Source of the DNA: Chitinophagaceae bacterium
Lineage (GTDB): Bacteria; Bacteroidota; Bacteroidia; Chitinophagales; Chitinophagaceae
DNA length: 64,000 nt
Assembly (NCBI GenBank): GCA_016708765.1
Contig: JADJFD010000004.1
Span: 186,001 to 250,000 of the forward strand
Reading direction: 5' to 3'
Made by a program: the position numbers and the translations under genes. Under the pieces are notes generated by a model. That model had not been told where the DNA came from. It ran no database searches and saw only the letters and a program-made list of their open reading frames with translations. The first letter of the stretch is position 1. The number at the start of each line of letters is the position of its first letter. Below are positions 38,989 to 48,893 of the stretch, in pieces.

Positions 38989-39423
38989 TTATGGATTCAA
39001 CTTCCATGTGTAAGTGTAACCCGTAGTTGTTGTTGAAGGTCCCCAGTATAAATAAGTTCCGTCATCAAAAACTGCTTTGGCATATAACTTTGTTGCCCCA
39101 GGTATTGCCCATGTTACTTTTTTGTCCCAAGGAGAAACCGTACCTCTGTAACTGTTATCTACATAAATATCTATGTAATAACCTGTCCAGTTGTCAATTA
39201 CGACGTCACTATAATTAGGGCCGTAAACATCTCCACGGTCTTTCATTACAGGGCTGTTTTTCATATTCATTGCTTTCTGCAATCCATCTACTTCTGTAGT
39301 TGGAGTCGACTGAGCATTTGCGCTAATCGACTGTTTTTTTAATTTTGGTTTAACCTGAGCATTGGCGGTAAAGCCAAGTCCGATTACCAGTAAGGCGACG
39401 AAAAGAAATAGGTGCTTTTTCAT
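38989..39423 (-). CDS. Small secreted hypothetical protein, 144 residues
   Basis: Signal peptide MKKHLFLFVALLVIGLGFTANAQ, then a basic linker and a C-terminal beta-rich, aromatic region (VVIDNWTGYYIDIYVDNSYR, then TYLYWGPSTTTTGYTYTW). The repeated Trp/Tyr strands suggest a small beta sandwich; no family recognised. A NarL-like 7-2-7 element lies 138 bases upstream. Confidence 0.8.
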   Translation of the reverse strand: MKKHLFLFVALLVIGLGFTANAQVKPKLKKQSISANAQSTPTTEVDGLQKAMNMKNSPVMKDRGDVYGPNYSDVVIDNWTGYYIDIYVDNSYRGTVSPWDKKVTWAIPGATKLYAKAVFDDGTYLYWGPSTTTTGYTYTWKLNP

Positions 39424-39896
39424 TTTTTTAAGTTTAGTTGTTTTGCTTTATCGTTTGAATATTCAATGATACAAAAGATTTCGAAATGGATGCTTTCTAA
39501 TATTTTTTTCTTCCTTTTCGATTACACTGCTAAGATAAAATGAATGCTATTGACTACATATACCTACAAATGGGTATTTTTGAAAATTAGCACTAATTAC
39601 TAAGCAATAGGAACTCGCTGCCAATATCATTATCACCAAAACTGCCCAGCAAAGGGCCGATGGAAGTCGCTCAACGAATTTGTGAAGGTCCTTAGATCTG
39701 GTTAGTAGCCCATTAATTTTGCCTTTTATAAGATTACTTGTGATTACTTATTGCAAAAAAGTAAACTCATACTACTTCTTTTTTCAACTACGTTGAATAG
39801 CAATTCTCCAATTCCTTAAAAAGTAATACTCAAGAGCTTCTCAAATATCTGGTTACTGCAATAAGGCCGAAGAAAATCTTTTACTACTTTCACCCA
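39424..39896. other. Intergenic region before rarA
   Basis: 473 bases without a supported gene. It contains a NarL-like element at 39561-39576. The stretch 39610-39700 has higher GC and, on the minus strand, reads partly like coding sequence (LHKFVERLPSALCWAVLV), possibly a gene remnant, but nothing can be assigned. TACTTTC at about 39885 may be part of the rarA promoter. Confidence 0.4.
39561..39576. promoter_or_regulatory. Putative NarL-type 7-2-7 operator
   Basis: TACCTACAAATGGGTA: heptamers TACCTAC and (reverse) TACCCAT, with a 2-base spacer, the same geometry as 35067-35082. It lies between the small secreted gene and rarA, which read in opposite directions, so either could be the target. 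Confidence 0.45.
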
Positions 39897-41165
39897 ATGA
39901 ATTCCCATATTCCCTTAGCCGAACGTATTCGCCCCACTTCATTAGATGAATTGCTGGGTCAGGAACATCTTGTAGGCAATGGAAGCATTCTCCGAAAGGC
40001 AATAGAAAATGGAAAAATTCCGTCAATGATATTTTGGGGACCTCCCGGTACCGGCAAAACAACTATTGCAAATATTATTGCCAATTCCTTAACAGCTCCG
40101 TTCTTTCAATTAAGTGCCATCAGCGCCGGAGTAAAGGATGTGCGGGAAATAATTGAACTGGCAAAGACAAAACCCGGTGCCATTTTATTCATTGATGAGA
40201 TTCATCGATTTAATAAAGGGCAGCAGGATGCTTTATTAGGTGCTGTTGAAAAAGGAATCATTACATTAATTGGCGCTACTACAGAAAACCCTTCTTTCGA
40301 AGTAAACAGTGCCTTGCTAAGCCGCTGCCAGGTATATGTTTTAAAATCATTGAATGAAGAGCAATTAATTAAGCTGCTGCAAATTGCTATTGCTAAGGAT
40401 GAAATTCTGAAAACAAAAAACATCAAACTAGAAGAAACAACAGCTCTTATTAATATTTCCGGAGGAGATGGACGAAAAATATTAAACCTTCTTGAGATTG
40501 TGTCTGATGCTTTTTCTTCAGCTGACTCTTTAGTGATTACGGATAAGATAGTGATGGAGGTAGCTCAAAAAAGAATTGCGTTGTATGATAAAAGTGGAGA
40601 ACAGCATTACGATATTATTTCAGCGTTTATCAAATCCGTGAGAGGCAGCGATCCGAATGCAGCTATTTACTGGTTGGCAAGAATGATTGAAGGAGGCGAA
40701 GATGTAAAATTTATTGCCCGGCGATTAGTCATTCTGGCAAGTGAAGATATCGGCAATGCAAATCCAACGGCAATTGTAATGGCCAATACTTGTTTTGATG
40801 CTGTTACTAAAATTGGCTATCCCGAAGCAAACATCATTCTTTCTCAATGTACTGCTTACCTCGCCTCTTCGCCAAAAAGTAATGCAGCCGTTGCCGCAAT
40901 TGGTGCAGCCTTATCTGCTGTAAAAAAACATGGCGATCTTCCGGTTCCGTTGCACATTCGGAATGCTCCGACTAAACTGATGAAGAATATGGATTATGGA
41001 AAAAATTATGAATATTCGCACAGTTATGAAAACAGTTTTTCGCCGCAAGAATATTTACCGGAGCAAATCGCCGGAACAAAATTTTATGAGCCTGGAAAAA
41101 ATGCAAGAGAAGATGAGCTTAGAAAATTTTTAAAAACTCTTTGGAAGAATAAATACAATTACTAA
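39897..41165 (+). CDS. rarA: Replication-associated recombination protein A
   Basis: 422 residues, as usual for RarA/MgsA/WRNIP1. The AAA+ core has Walker A GPPGTGKTTIANII, Walker B AILFIDEIHRFNKGQQDALL, sensor 1 GATTENPSFEVNSALLSRC, and the C-terminal clamp-loader-like region with SVRGSDPNAAIYWLARMI and LASEDIGNANPTAIVMA. It acts at stalled replication forks with SSB. The next gene starts 13 bases later. Confidence 0.95.
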   Translation: MNSHIPLAERIRPTSLDELLGQEHLVGNGSILRKAIENGKIPSMIFWGPPGTGKTTIANIIANSLTAPFFQLSAISAGVKDVREIIELAKTKPGAILFIDEIHRFNKGQQDALLGAVEKGIITLIGATTENPSFEVNSALLSRCQVYVLKSLNEEQLIKLLQIAIAKDEILKTKNIKLEETTALINISGGDGRKILNLLEIVSDAFSSADSLVITDKIVMEVAQKRIALYDKSGEQHYDIISAFIKSVRGSDPNAAIYWLARMIEGGEDVKFIARRLVILASEDIGNANPTAIVMANTCFDAVTKIGYPEANIILSQCTAYLASSPKSNAAVAAIGAALSAVKKHGDLPVPLHIRNAPTKLMKNMDYGKNYEYSHSYENSFSPQEYLPEQIAGTKFYEPGKNAREDELRKFLKTLWKNKYNY

Positions 41166-41178
41166 TCTGTTAATCAAA

Positions 41179-41628
41179 ATGTCTGCTATAAACTGGGCTT
41201 TTAAAAAATTTGAAGAACTTACTTCTTCCGAACTATATGCAATTATGCAATTACGTAATGAAGTATTTGTAGTAGAACAGAATTGTGTATACCAGGATGC
41301 AGATAATAAAGATCTTCTCTCCTATCATCTAATGGGATGGAACCAGCAAAAATTAGTAGCCTATACTCGTATACTTGCGCCTGGCATTGCATTCGAAGAA
41401 GCTTCTATTGGCCGGGTTGTTACTTCACCTTCCGTAAGAAGAACAGGTATTGGTTTTGAATTAATGAATCGCTCCATTTCAAAAACAACTGAGCTTTTTG
41501 GCAACTTTCCTATCAGAATTGGAGCACAACTTTATCTCCAAAAATTTTATACATCGTTAGGGTTTGAAAAGGATAGCGATACATACCTTGAAGACAACAT
41601 CCCACACATAGAAATGGTAAGACCATAG
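41179..41628 (+). CDS. GNAT family N-acetyltransferase (ElaA-like)
   Basis: 149 residues. WAFKKFEELTSSELYAIMQL, LRNEVFVVEQNCVYQDADNK and IGRVVTSPSVRRTGIGFELM (acetyl-CoA loop R-x-x-G-x-G) match the ElaA subgroup, whose substrate is not firmly known. It follows rarA by 13 bases and is probably cotranscribed. Confidence 0.9.
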   Translation: MSAINWAFKKFEELTSSELYAIMQLRNEVFVVEQNCVYQDADNKDLLSYHLMGWNQQKLVAYTRILAPGIAFEEASIGRVVTSPSVRRTGIGFELMNRSISKTTELFGNFPIRIGAQLYLQKFYTSLGFEKDSDTYLEDNIPHIEMVRP

Positions 41629-41771
41629 ACGATTTTCGTAAAATCACTAAGTAGTTGAACTTTTTTTAATTCATTTTTACAAAAAGTGAAGTAAAGATTC
41701 TTTCGAATCCTACTTCAATATCTACTTTAGTGGCGAGAAACCAATATTCGAAAATCTGAAATCCGATACCA

Positions 41772-42754
41772 ATGAGAACAAGTGTACACACTGTACGGCT
41801 GTCCGTACTTATTTTTTTCCTAACATTTTTTAATTTTAATTCTTCTTCACAATCCTTAAGCGTAGCTAATGGCAAATTAGAATTTGGCTTAGGTTTAGGT
41901 CCAATGTTTTTCCTCGGCGACCTCGGAGGAAGTAATGGAATAGGAAAAGATTTTGTAAAAGATGTGGATCTTCCCCTTACAAAATTAAACAAAGGCCTTT
42001 ATCTTAATATTTATCCTACTGAATGGATTGGCTTAAGACTTGCAGGTAATCTCGGTTTTATTGAAGGTGATGACGCCCAAGCTCCGGATAAAGGTGGTGC
42101 AGAAAGATATCGTCTGAAAAGAAATCTGAAATTTGAATCGAAAATTAGTGAAGCTTATGCTGCAATAGAGTTTTATCCTACCGTTCTATTCGAACAATAT
42201 GATGGATTAGCTAATAAATTTAGGCCTTATATTGTTGGTGGAGCAGGTTTCTTTCACTTCAATCCCAAGTCAGAATACAATGAACCGGGAGGAACTAAAA
42301 GAATGGTTGAACTAAAACCGCTTCGCTTAGAAGGTCAGGGCTTTGCAGAATATCCAGACCGTAAAGAGTATTCTCTTATACAGAAGGAATTACTTTTTGG
42401 TGGTGGTGTTAAGTATTATCTCAACGAATCAATGTACGTAGGTTTTGAAGTTCTGCATAGAAAAACATTTACTGATTATATTGATGATGTAAGTACAAAA
42501 TATATTAACCCGGCGCTTTTTAATACTTACCTGCCTGCTGCTGATGCGGCAATTGCCAGTCAACTATATTATCGAGAAACCTTTTGCAACCAGGTCAAAG
42601 CCGTCCTAATCCGGTTGTTAACGAACAAAGAGGTGATCCGAAAGACAATGATGCATTTTTCTCAAGTATTCTTCGGCTAGGATGGAGATTAAATGGAGCC
42701 AATTCTCCAACAGGTAGAGCTAAGCGACAATTAAAATGTCCAGTTTACTATTAA
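41772..42754 (+). CDS. Outer-membrane beta-barrel protein, 327 residues (frameshifted at the end)
   Basis: Begins MRTSVHTVRLSVLIFFLTFF with a signal ending in NFNSSSQS. Alternating amphipathic strands with terminal aromatics (GLYLNIYPTEWIGLRLAGNL, YIVGGAGFFHFNPKSEY, KEYSLIQKELLFGGGVKYYL) fit a small outer-membrane barrel. The open frame stops at 42680 with an unlikely basic tail; adding one A to the run at 42577-42579 restores YYRENLLQPGQSRPNPVVNE and ends with LRLGWRLNGANSPTGRAK at 42754. Ligand or role unknown. Confidence 0.8.
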
Positions 42755-42794
42755 CGGAATACCACCCTAAACTATAAATCTAAATCCCAACCAC

Positions 42795-43220
42795 ATGAAA
42801 CAACAAGTCCCTAAAAATCATTTAAAATTAATAATGGCCGTAAGTGTTTGTACCGGCTTGATTTTATCTCAACCTGCTTTAGCTGAAAGTAAACCATACA
42901 TCAGCCTAGGAGAATATAAGGCGGGTGAAAAAATAGCTTTAAAAAAGAAATTTAAAACCAAACTGTTTTCATCAAAGAACAACAGTTCTGTAAAAATATT
43001 CCCTGATTTTATTAAACGGGAAATGCATGTAATAGCAAAAGATAATAATAAAGAAGTGTTGGACTTTTTTGTATTCGATATCCAGAGCACATTAATATTT
43101 CACAAAAAAATGAAAGCAGGTGAACATGAGTCCCTCAAAAAATTTAAGGTAGGCAAATACATTTACCGTGTTTTCACTGGAGATGAAGAGACAGCAGCAG
43201 GTGAATTTGAATTCAGATAG
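42795..43220 (+). CDS. Small exported hypothetical protein, 141 residues
   Basis: Hydrophobic export signal LIMAVSVCTGLILSQPALAE, then a lysine-rich region and a C-terminal part (VLDFFVFDIQSTLIFHKKM, then KFKVGKYIYRVFTGDEETAA) with the strand pattern of DUF3244/T9SS-type Ig-like domains. The resemblance is weak. It lies 40 bases after the barrel gene. Confidence 0.7.
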   Translation: MKQQVPKNHLKLIMAVSVCTGLILSQPALAESKPYISLGEYKAGEKIALKKKFKTKLFSSKNNSSVKIFPDFIKREMHVIAKDNNKEVLDFFVFDIQSTLIFHKKMKAGEHESLKKFKVGKYIYRVFTGDEETAAGEFEFR

Positions 43221-43744
43221 TCAATAATAATACTAAACGCCGTCCCGAAAAGCAGCAGGGAGCTTAATAAAATCTAATACCCGGTTGAAATAACCTAATC
43301 CGTTCTCTATTGGTACTCTCTTTTTATGTATAAAATTTTATTAAACACTCTCTGCCTTGCTTGCGGGCAAAAAAGCTGAAAAGCTTTTCTTTCAATTTGA
43401 GCTCTTTTTATTCGTCATAACTAAGAAAACCCGTACGGGCAGGGAAATTGTTTTAATCAATATCCGGTTGAAAAACCCAGCAGTCCTGGAGAACCAGAAG
43501 ATTTTTGCAATCACTTCCTGCCTTTACTTACGGGTTATTTTACTCCTTCTACTCACCACAAAGTGTAATTTATATAGCCTTGTTATAAAACAGTTCAAAA
43601 AAACTGTACTACAACTGTTTGATTTTTAAAAAAGAGTCCTATATTAGTTTCATATTTCTAACATAAGGTTACCTGAACCTAAAAAACAGGGGCGAATACC
43701 GAAAAGCCATACGAGTAGGTACAACCAAATCAACCAACTTTATT
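43221..43744. other. Intergenic region with no supported gene
   Basis: 524 bases. A 90-codon open frame (43357-43629) lacks a plausible start context and reads as random sequence. AACAGTT/AACTGT words around 43590-43620 form a weak inverted repeat. I see no RNA gene. Confidence 0.4.
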
Positions 43745-44185
43745 ATGGAAAATTTAGGCTTTCACAAATCAAAATTGTATTCTTAAATCCTCGCAGGTGT
43801 AGCATTAATATCACTTCTTCTACCTTGGATATCTGTATCAGCCGGAGGTTTTGGCGGAGCTTCTAAAAATGGTTTTGGCGGCTGGGGACTTCTTGTTTTA
43901 CTCGGAATTGGTGCTGTAGCTGCTGCTTGTTTTATGGGCAACAAAGCTTTAGGTTTTGATGATATGGGAAGAAAACTTGTTCTAGGAGGCTTCGGTGCAA
44001 TTGCAGGAGGCGCAGCCATTTACCTGATTAGAATATTCACAATGGGTGGAGGTAAGTATGGCGGAATTGTAAAAGTTTCTCCAGGTCTTGGTCTTTTCTT
44101 AGGCCTAGCTGCTGGTGCCATTGGTCTATTACTTCAATTAGGCATTATTAAAGTGCCAAAAAGTATTGATGATAAAGTAAAATAA
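43745..44185 (+). pseudogene. Small four-helix membrane protein gene, interrupted near its start
   Basis: From the ATG at 43745 the frame reads MENLGFHKSKLYS, then TAA (43784-43786), then continues without a break as ILAGVALISLLPWISVSAGG and on to the stop at 44185, 146 residues in total. Four hydrophobic segments are present with glycine-rich loops. The only later ATG (43934) would drop two helices. A missing T plus an extra A around 43779-43787 would give KLYFLILAGVALI, so this is either a real nonsense mutation or two sequence errors. Family not recognised. Confidence 0.65.
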
Positions 44186-44203
44186 TCATCTTAACTCTTT
44201 ATA

Positions 44204-44239
44204 AAAAAAGCCTCCCAATTAATAAGGGGAGGCTTTTTT
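44204..44239. terminator. Bidirectional terminator between the membrane gene and uvrA
   Basis: AAAAAAGCCTCCC (44204-44216) pairs with GGGAGGCTTTTTT (44227-44239), with a ten-base loop. It has T tails for both convergent genes. Confidence 0.92.
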
Positions 44240-44255
44240 AGTATTTCCTATTATT

Positions 44256-47126
44256 CTATTTCAGCTCAGCTTTCAAAAACTCTGCCGTATGACTTTCTTT
44301 GTTCTTCGTTAATCCTTCTGGAGTTCCTTCATACAAAATTCTTCCTCCGCCATCACCACCTTCCGGGCCTAAGTCAATTATATGATCGGCCACTTTTATC
44401 ACATCCATATTATGTTCAATCACCAATACAGTGTTACCTCTGTCGACTAACCTATTCAGTACATCAAGCAGGTGCTGTATATCCTCAAAATGTAATCCAG
44501 TTGTTGGTTCATCCAATATATAAAATGTTTTCCCTGTATCTTTTTTACCAAGCTCAGTAGAAAGCTTTACCCGTTGCGCCTCTCCGCCACTTAATGTTAC
44601 TGCAGATTGCCCCAAGGTTATATAACCTAAGCCAACTTCTTCTAGCACTTTTATCTTTCGATAGAGATAGGGAACATTTTTAAAAAATTCTACTGCTTCT
44701 TCCACCGTCATTTCCAACACATCCGCAATGGATTTTCCTTTATAACGGATCTCCAGGGTTTCCCGGTTATACCTTTTGCCATTGCATTTTTCACAATGCA
44801 CATATACATCCGGCAAAAAATTCATTTCAATCACCCGCATACCGCCGCCTTCACACACTTCGCATCTGCCACTTTTTACATTGAAAGAAAAACGACCGGG
44901 TTTGTATCCTCTTATTTTCGCTTCGGGAATAGAAGCAAACAACGTTCTTATTTCAGTAAAGAAGCCACAATAGGTAGCGGGATTACTTCTAGGTGTTCTA
45001 CCAATTGGTGACTGATCAATTTCAATTACTTTATCAATATGTTCTAATCCTTTTACAGATTTATATTCCAGTGGAACCATTTTAGAACCGTAAGCATGTT
45101 TAGAAAGAATCGGATATAATGTTTCATTAATAAAAGTTGATTTGCCGCTACCACTTACACCTGTAACACAAATAAACTTTCCCAATGGGAATTTTGCTTC
45201 TACTGTTTGCAGATTGTTTCCTTTCGCACCTTTCAACTCAAGGAAATTACCGTTACCTTCTCTCCTTTCTTTTGGCACTGAAATTTTATGATGTCCATTC
45301 AAATAACCGGATGTCAATGTATTTAGTTTCAACAAATCTTGTGGTTTGCCCTGCGCAACTATTTTTCCACCATGATATCCTGCTTTGGGCCCAATATCAA
45401 TTAAATGATCTGCGGCAAGCATGATGTCTTTATCATGTTCTACCACCAATACACTATTACCTATATCCCGCAGATTTTTTAATGCTTCGATCAATCGATG
45501 ATTATCCCTTTGATGTAAGCCAATAGAAGGTTCATCCAAAATGTAAGTAATCCCTTGCAACTGCGAACCTATCTGTGTTGCCAAACGGATACGCTGCGAT
45601 TCGCCGCCACTAAGGCTTTTAGAAGAGCGATATAATGTTAAGTAGGTTAATCCAACATCCAGTAAAAACTGTAGCCGTTCTCTTATTTCTTTCAATACAT
45701 CTTTTGCAATTGCTTTTTGTTTATTCTCCAGCATTAATTCAATACCATCAAACCAGGCAGCCAGATTATCAAGATTCATGTTGCTTAACTCCGCTATATT
45801 CCTTCCATTCACTTTAAACCAAAGGCTTTCCTTTTTTAATCTTGCGCCTTCACAAGAAGTGCAGGGTTTTAAACTCATAAACTGTTGTACCCATTCCCGC
45901 AAAGCTTCTGTACTATAGGAAGAAGCAAACCATCTCTTAAGCATTGGAATAACTCCTTCAAAGCTTCCTGTATATTCATTTGGCACGGTTTCATCATCCA
46001 CATCTACATCAAGCGAAGAATTTATTTCTTTATCACCGTACAAAAGCAAATCTAATTGTGCCTGCGTAAGTTGATCCAATGGCTTATCCAATTTTATTTT
46101 ATTCTTGCTGGCAAATTCCTTCACCTGCTGATATACACTAGCATTGCGTTCTTCGCCCAATGGTGCTATACCGCCTTCTTTTACACTTAATGTTTTATCC
46201 GGCAGCACTTCACTCATATCAATGGTATATATATTACCCAAGCCTTTACAAACGGGGCAAGCACCATATGGAGAATTAAACGAGAAAGCATTGGGCGATG
46301 GCTCTTCGTAGCTTATTCCTGTATCCTCACACATCAGCAATTTAGAATACTGAACAAAAGTTTTATCATCTATCAACAAAAACATTAAGTCTTTACCCAA
46401 CTTCAATGTTTGCTGCACACTTTGGCTAAGTCTTGCTTTTAAATCATTAGTAACCTGTAGTCTGTCAACCACTAATTCAATATCATGAATAACATAACGA
46501 TCAACCTGCATTTTTGGAGTAATATCTTTTACCTCTCCATCAATTCTTACTTTTAAAAAACCTTTTTTTCTTACATCTTCAAATAATTCTCTATAATGTC
46601 CTTTTCTTCCTCTTACTAAAGGAGCCAGCAAGGCAATTTTTTTTCCATTATATTTCTGAAAAATATTTTCAACAATTTCTTCTTCACTCCACTTCACCAT
46701 TTTCTTATTCGTATTATAAGAATAAGCATCGCCAATTCTTGCAAACAACAGTCTCAAAAAATCATATATTTCCGTTATTGTACCAACAGTAGAACGGGGA
46801 TTTTTATTGGTGGTTTTTTGTTCAATAGAAATTACAGGTGAGAGACCGGTTATCTTGTCTACATCTGGTCTTTCCATATCCCCAATAAACTGGCGGGCAT
46901 AAGCACCAAAAGTTTCCATATATCGTCGCTGACCTTCAGAATAAATTGTATCAAATGCAAGCGAAGATTTTCCGCTGCCACTTATTCCGGTAATAACTAC
47001 CAGTTTATTTTTCGGAATTGAAATGTCAATATTTTTTAGATTATGAACTCTTGCTCCATATACTTCAATGGTTTCTAAATCCTGAATCTCCACGACTTCC
47101 TTTTTTATACTTGCTTTCTTTGCCAT
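44256..47126 (-). CDS. uvrA: Excinuclease ABC subunit A
   Basis: 956 residues, standard length. Two ABC ATPase halves: Walker A GISGSGKSSLAFDTIYSEGQ and GVSGSGKSTFINETLYP; signatures SLSGGESQRIRLATQ and TLSGGEAQRVKLSTE; Walker B regions ITYILDEPSIGLHQRDNHRL and FYILDEPTTGLHFEDIQHL. Zinc-binding clusters are CPVCKGLG with CTSCEGARL, and CEVCEGGGMRVIEM with CEKCNGKRYN. It recognises bulky DNA damage with UvrB in nucleotide excision repair. It is monocistronic here and ends at a bidirectional terminator. Confidence 0.98.
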   Translation of the reverse strand: MAKKASIKKEVVEIQDLETIEVYGARVHNLKNIDISIPKNKLVVITGISGSGKSSLAFDTIYSEGQRRYMETFGAYARQFIGDMERPDVDKITGLSPVISIEQKTTNKNPRSTVGTITEIYDFLRLLFARIGDAYSYNTNKKMVKWSEEEIVENIFQKYNGKKIALLAPLVRGRKGHYRELFEDVRKKGFLKVRIDGEVKDITPKMQVDRYVIHDIELVVDRLQVTNDLKARLSQSVQQTLKLGKDLMFLLIDDKTFVQYSKLLMCEDTGISYEEPSPNAFSFNSPYGACPVCKGLGNIYTIDMSEVLPDKTLSVKEGGIAPLGEERNASVYQQVKEFASKNKIKLDKPLDQLTQAQLDLLLYGDKEINSSLDVDVDDETVPNEYTGSFEGVIPMLKRWFASSYSTEALREWVQQFMSLKPCTSCEGARLKKESLWFKVNGRNIAELSNMNLDNLAAWFDGIELMLENKQKAIAKDVLKEIRERLQFLLDVGLTYLTLYRSSKSLSGGESQRIRLATQIGSQLQGITYILDEPSIGLHQRDNHRLIEALKNLRDIGNSVLVVEHDKDIMLAADHLIDIGPKAGYHGGKIVAQGKPQDLLKLNTLTSGYLNGHHKISVPKERREGNGNFLELKGAKGNNLQTVEAKFPLGKFICVTGVSGSGKSTFINETLYPILSKHAYGSKMVPLEYKSVKGLEHIDKVIEIDQSPIGRTPRSNPATYCGFFTEIRTLFASIPEAKIRGYKPGRFSFNVKSGRCEVCEGGGMRVIEMNFLPDVYVHCEKCNGKRYNRETLEIRYKGKSIADVLEMTVEEAVEFFKNVPYLYRKIKVLEEVGLGYITLGQSAVTLSGGEAQRVKLSTELGKKDTGKTFYILDEPTTGLHFEDIQHLLDVLNRLVDRGNTVLVIEHNMDVIKVADHIIDLGPEGGDGGGRILYEGTPEGLTKNKESHTAEFLKAELK

Positions 47127-47263
47127 ACTTATTGAACGAAGATACTATTTCGGATAATTCCAAAATTTTGTTGTTAACTCCTTTATAAACAACCTTTAAC
47201 TGAAATTGTTCCAACATATTTATATTCCTTTAAAATAGAGAAAATTGAATAAAGTTTTGAGAG

Positions 47264-47272
47264 TTATCCACA
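47264..47272 (+). promoter_or_regulatory. Single consensus DnaA box
   Basis: TTATCCACA, the exact DnaA-box consensus, in the intergenic region between uvrA and the next gene. It is isolated, 7.6 kb from dnaA, so it is not evidence of an origin by itself. Confidence 0.4.
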
Positions 47273-47345
47273 AAAAATTATTCTGGCACAGTATTTTGAG
47301 TATAGCCACGAAATCAAATAAATCAATTAATAAAATTATCTATTC

Positions 47346-47960
47346 ATGAAAAAGACCTTTTTAATAACAGGTGTAATTGCATTATTTTCTACTTTGGCAA
47401 TTACAACTTCAGCACAAGAAACTCCTGTAAAAGAAACTACAACACAGGAAAACTGGGATGCAAAAAAGAATTCTACTGTAGATTCAATAATGTCTCAGTA
47501 CAAAGACAAATATGTTGCGGCTAAGCCTGCACAAACCATTGCTGATATTTTTCCTGCACTTGGCGAATATGAATCAGCTACAAATGCAGAAACATCTAAA
47601 CTTTCTATTACAATAGACCCCAATAATAAAGGACTTGTGTGGATTGAAGGTTTGCCACAAGGTAGAGTAAAAGCGATGTTACGTAAATCACCTGCTACCT
47701 ATAAAATTCCAGCGCAGAAAACTGAAGAAGGAAAAGAAGTTGCAGAAGGGACTTTGATGTTCGATAAAGAAACAAACACACTAAGTATTTGCATTGGAAA
47801 AGAATATAACACAACTGACCCTTCAGCTGCATTTATGATGGCTGAAGAAGAGCCAGTTACAACATCAAAAAATTCAAAAGCAAAGAAAAAAACAGTAACA
47901 AAACCCTGGATCTATACAGGTACAAAAATTGTTGAAGTAGAAGGTACAGTAATGAATTAA
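47346..47960 (+). CDS. Exported hypothetical protein, 204 residues
   Basis: Signal peptide MKKTFLITGVIALFSTLAIT. The mature part has a helical start (WDAKKNSTVDSIMSQYKDKY) then a beta region (LSITIDPNNKGLVWIEGLPQ, then TLMFDKETNTLSICIGKEYN) and a basic linker. I recognise no family. It stands alone, divergent from uvrA. Confidence 0.78.
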   Translation: MKKTFLITGVIALFSTLAITTSAQETPVKETTTQENWDAKKNSTVDSIMSQYKDKYVAAKPAQTIADIFPALGEYESATNAETSKLSITIDPNNKGLVWIEGLPQGRVKAMLRKSPATYKIPAQKTEEGKEVAEGTLMFDKETNTLSICIGKEYNTTDPSAAFMMAEEEPVTTSKNSKAKKKTVTKPWIYTGTKIVEVEGTVMN

Positions 47961-48052
47961 AACATTCAAGGTGGTGGTTCATTTAGAATGTGTAAAGAGG
48001 TTGCAGTAAAATGTAGCCTCTTTCTTTGTAATATTGCTGTAATCTATAAATC

Positions 48053-48592
48053 ATGTTCAACTTTTTTAGAAAAAAATCTGAAGGCCCACAAGTAACTGAT
48101 GCTGTATTTATTTCAACAGCTGCCAAATATCAGGTAATGCTTGATGAATGGAAAAAAAACAAATCAATAATTTATATCTTTTGGTTTGATGATTCATTGA
48201 ATGAAGCGTCTTCTTATTTTTCAACCGCAACTACGGAAGAAATTGTACTACTTCTTGCCAGGGAAACAACTTTTCATCAATTATCAGGCAAAATATCTGT
48301 CTTTGCAGAACACTATCCATTAGAAACAAAAGAGCAGGATTTTTACCAGAAAATGAACTTGAAATTAGTAAAAGTATATTCTGCCTTAAATGAACCGCTT
48401 TACAAACATTTTGGAGCAGAAAAAATAGTCGACATAATGCGAAAACTTGGTATGAAAGAAGACGAAGCAATTGAACATAGTATGATCAGTTCCTCCATAA
48501 AGAAAGCTCAAAAAAAGATTGAGAAAAATGTTCTTATTGAAAAGACAGCTCATTCGCAAAGCGATTGGTTACAAAAAAATTATAAGCCCTGA
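48053..48592 (+). CDS. Cytoplasmic hypothetical protein, 179 residues
   Basis: No signal peptide. Opens MFNFFRKKSEGPQVTDAVFI, then KSIIYIFWFDDSLNEASSYF (central strand of an alpha/beta fold) and a helical C-terminus (AEKIVDIMRKLGMKEDEAIE, then SSIKKAQKKIEKNV). The pattern recalls small SecA-associated or preprotein-translocase accessory proteins of Bacteroidota, but I cannot confirm this. It sits upstream of the methionine riboswitch. Confidence 0.72.
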   Translation: MFNFFRKKSEGPQVTDAVFISTAAKYQVMLDEWKKNKSIIYIFWFDDSLNEASSYFSTATTEEIVLLLARETTFHQLSGKISVFAEHYPLETKEQDFYQKMNLKLVKVYSALNEPLYKHFGAEKIVDIMRKLGMKEDEAIEHSMISSSIKKAQKKIEKNVLIEKTAHSQSDWLQKNYKP

Positions 48593-48659
48593 ATCCCTTT
48601 ACTATAAAGCCTTTCAGCTAATAACCAAACAACTGTTTGCAAAATATTCTGATTTAAAA

Positions 48660-48692
48660 TTTGGAAAATAGAATCGTAGTCCACTATCTTTG
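48660..48692 (+). promoter_or_regulatory. Bacteroidota-type promoter of the methionine operon
   Basis: TTTG at 48660-48663 and TATCTTTG at 48685-48692 (exact TAnnTTTG), separated by 21 bases, the expected -33/-7 spacing. Transcription would begin just before the riboswitch at 48711. Confidence 0.75.
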
Positions 48693-48710
48693 TTCAAGTT
48701 CTTTACACAT

Positions 48711-48824
48711 ACTTATCAAGAAAGGCGGAGGGTAATGGCCCGATGAAGCCTTGACAACCTACTCTAATTTGATTAGAGAAAGGTGCCAATTCCATCTCTC
48801 GTTTTAAACGAGGGAACGATAAGT
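48711..48824 (+). ncRNA. SAM-I riboswitch (S-box)
   Basis: ACTTATC (48711-48717) pairs with GATAAGT (48818-48824) to close helix P1. Inside are the conserved GAGGGtaatGGCCCGATGAA, CAACC and GGTGCCAATTCC blocks of the SAM-I aptamer, with a variable hairpin CTCGTTTTAAACGAG. It senses S-adenosylmethionine and should shut off the downstream metY-metX-hom genes when SAM is plentiful, through the terminator at 48861. Confidence 0.95.
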
Positions 48825-48860
48825 CAGATACATGCTTCTAAATATCGTAAACAACATATT

Positions 48861-48893
48861 AAAAGCTCATCTGATTTATCGGGTGAGCTTTTT
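48861..48893 (+). terminator. Riboswitch expression-platform terminator
   Basis: AAAAGCTCA (48861-48869) pairs with TGAGCTTTT (48884-48892), followed by T residues, 37 bases after the aptamer and 124 bases upstream of metY. It is the expected off-state hairpin. Confidence 0.85.

Noticed and set aside
43357..43629. 90-codon open frame in the 43.2-43.7 kb gap
   Set aside because: No recognisable domain, no plausible start signal, and composition like random AT-rich sequence.
47264..47272. DnaA box as evidence of the replication origin
   Set aside because: Only one box, with no cluster or AT-rich unwinding region beside it; such a word occurs by chance.
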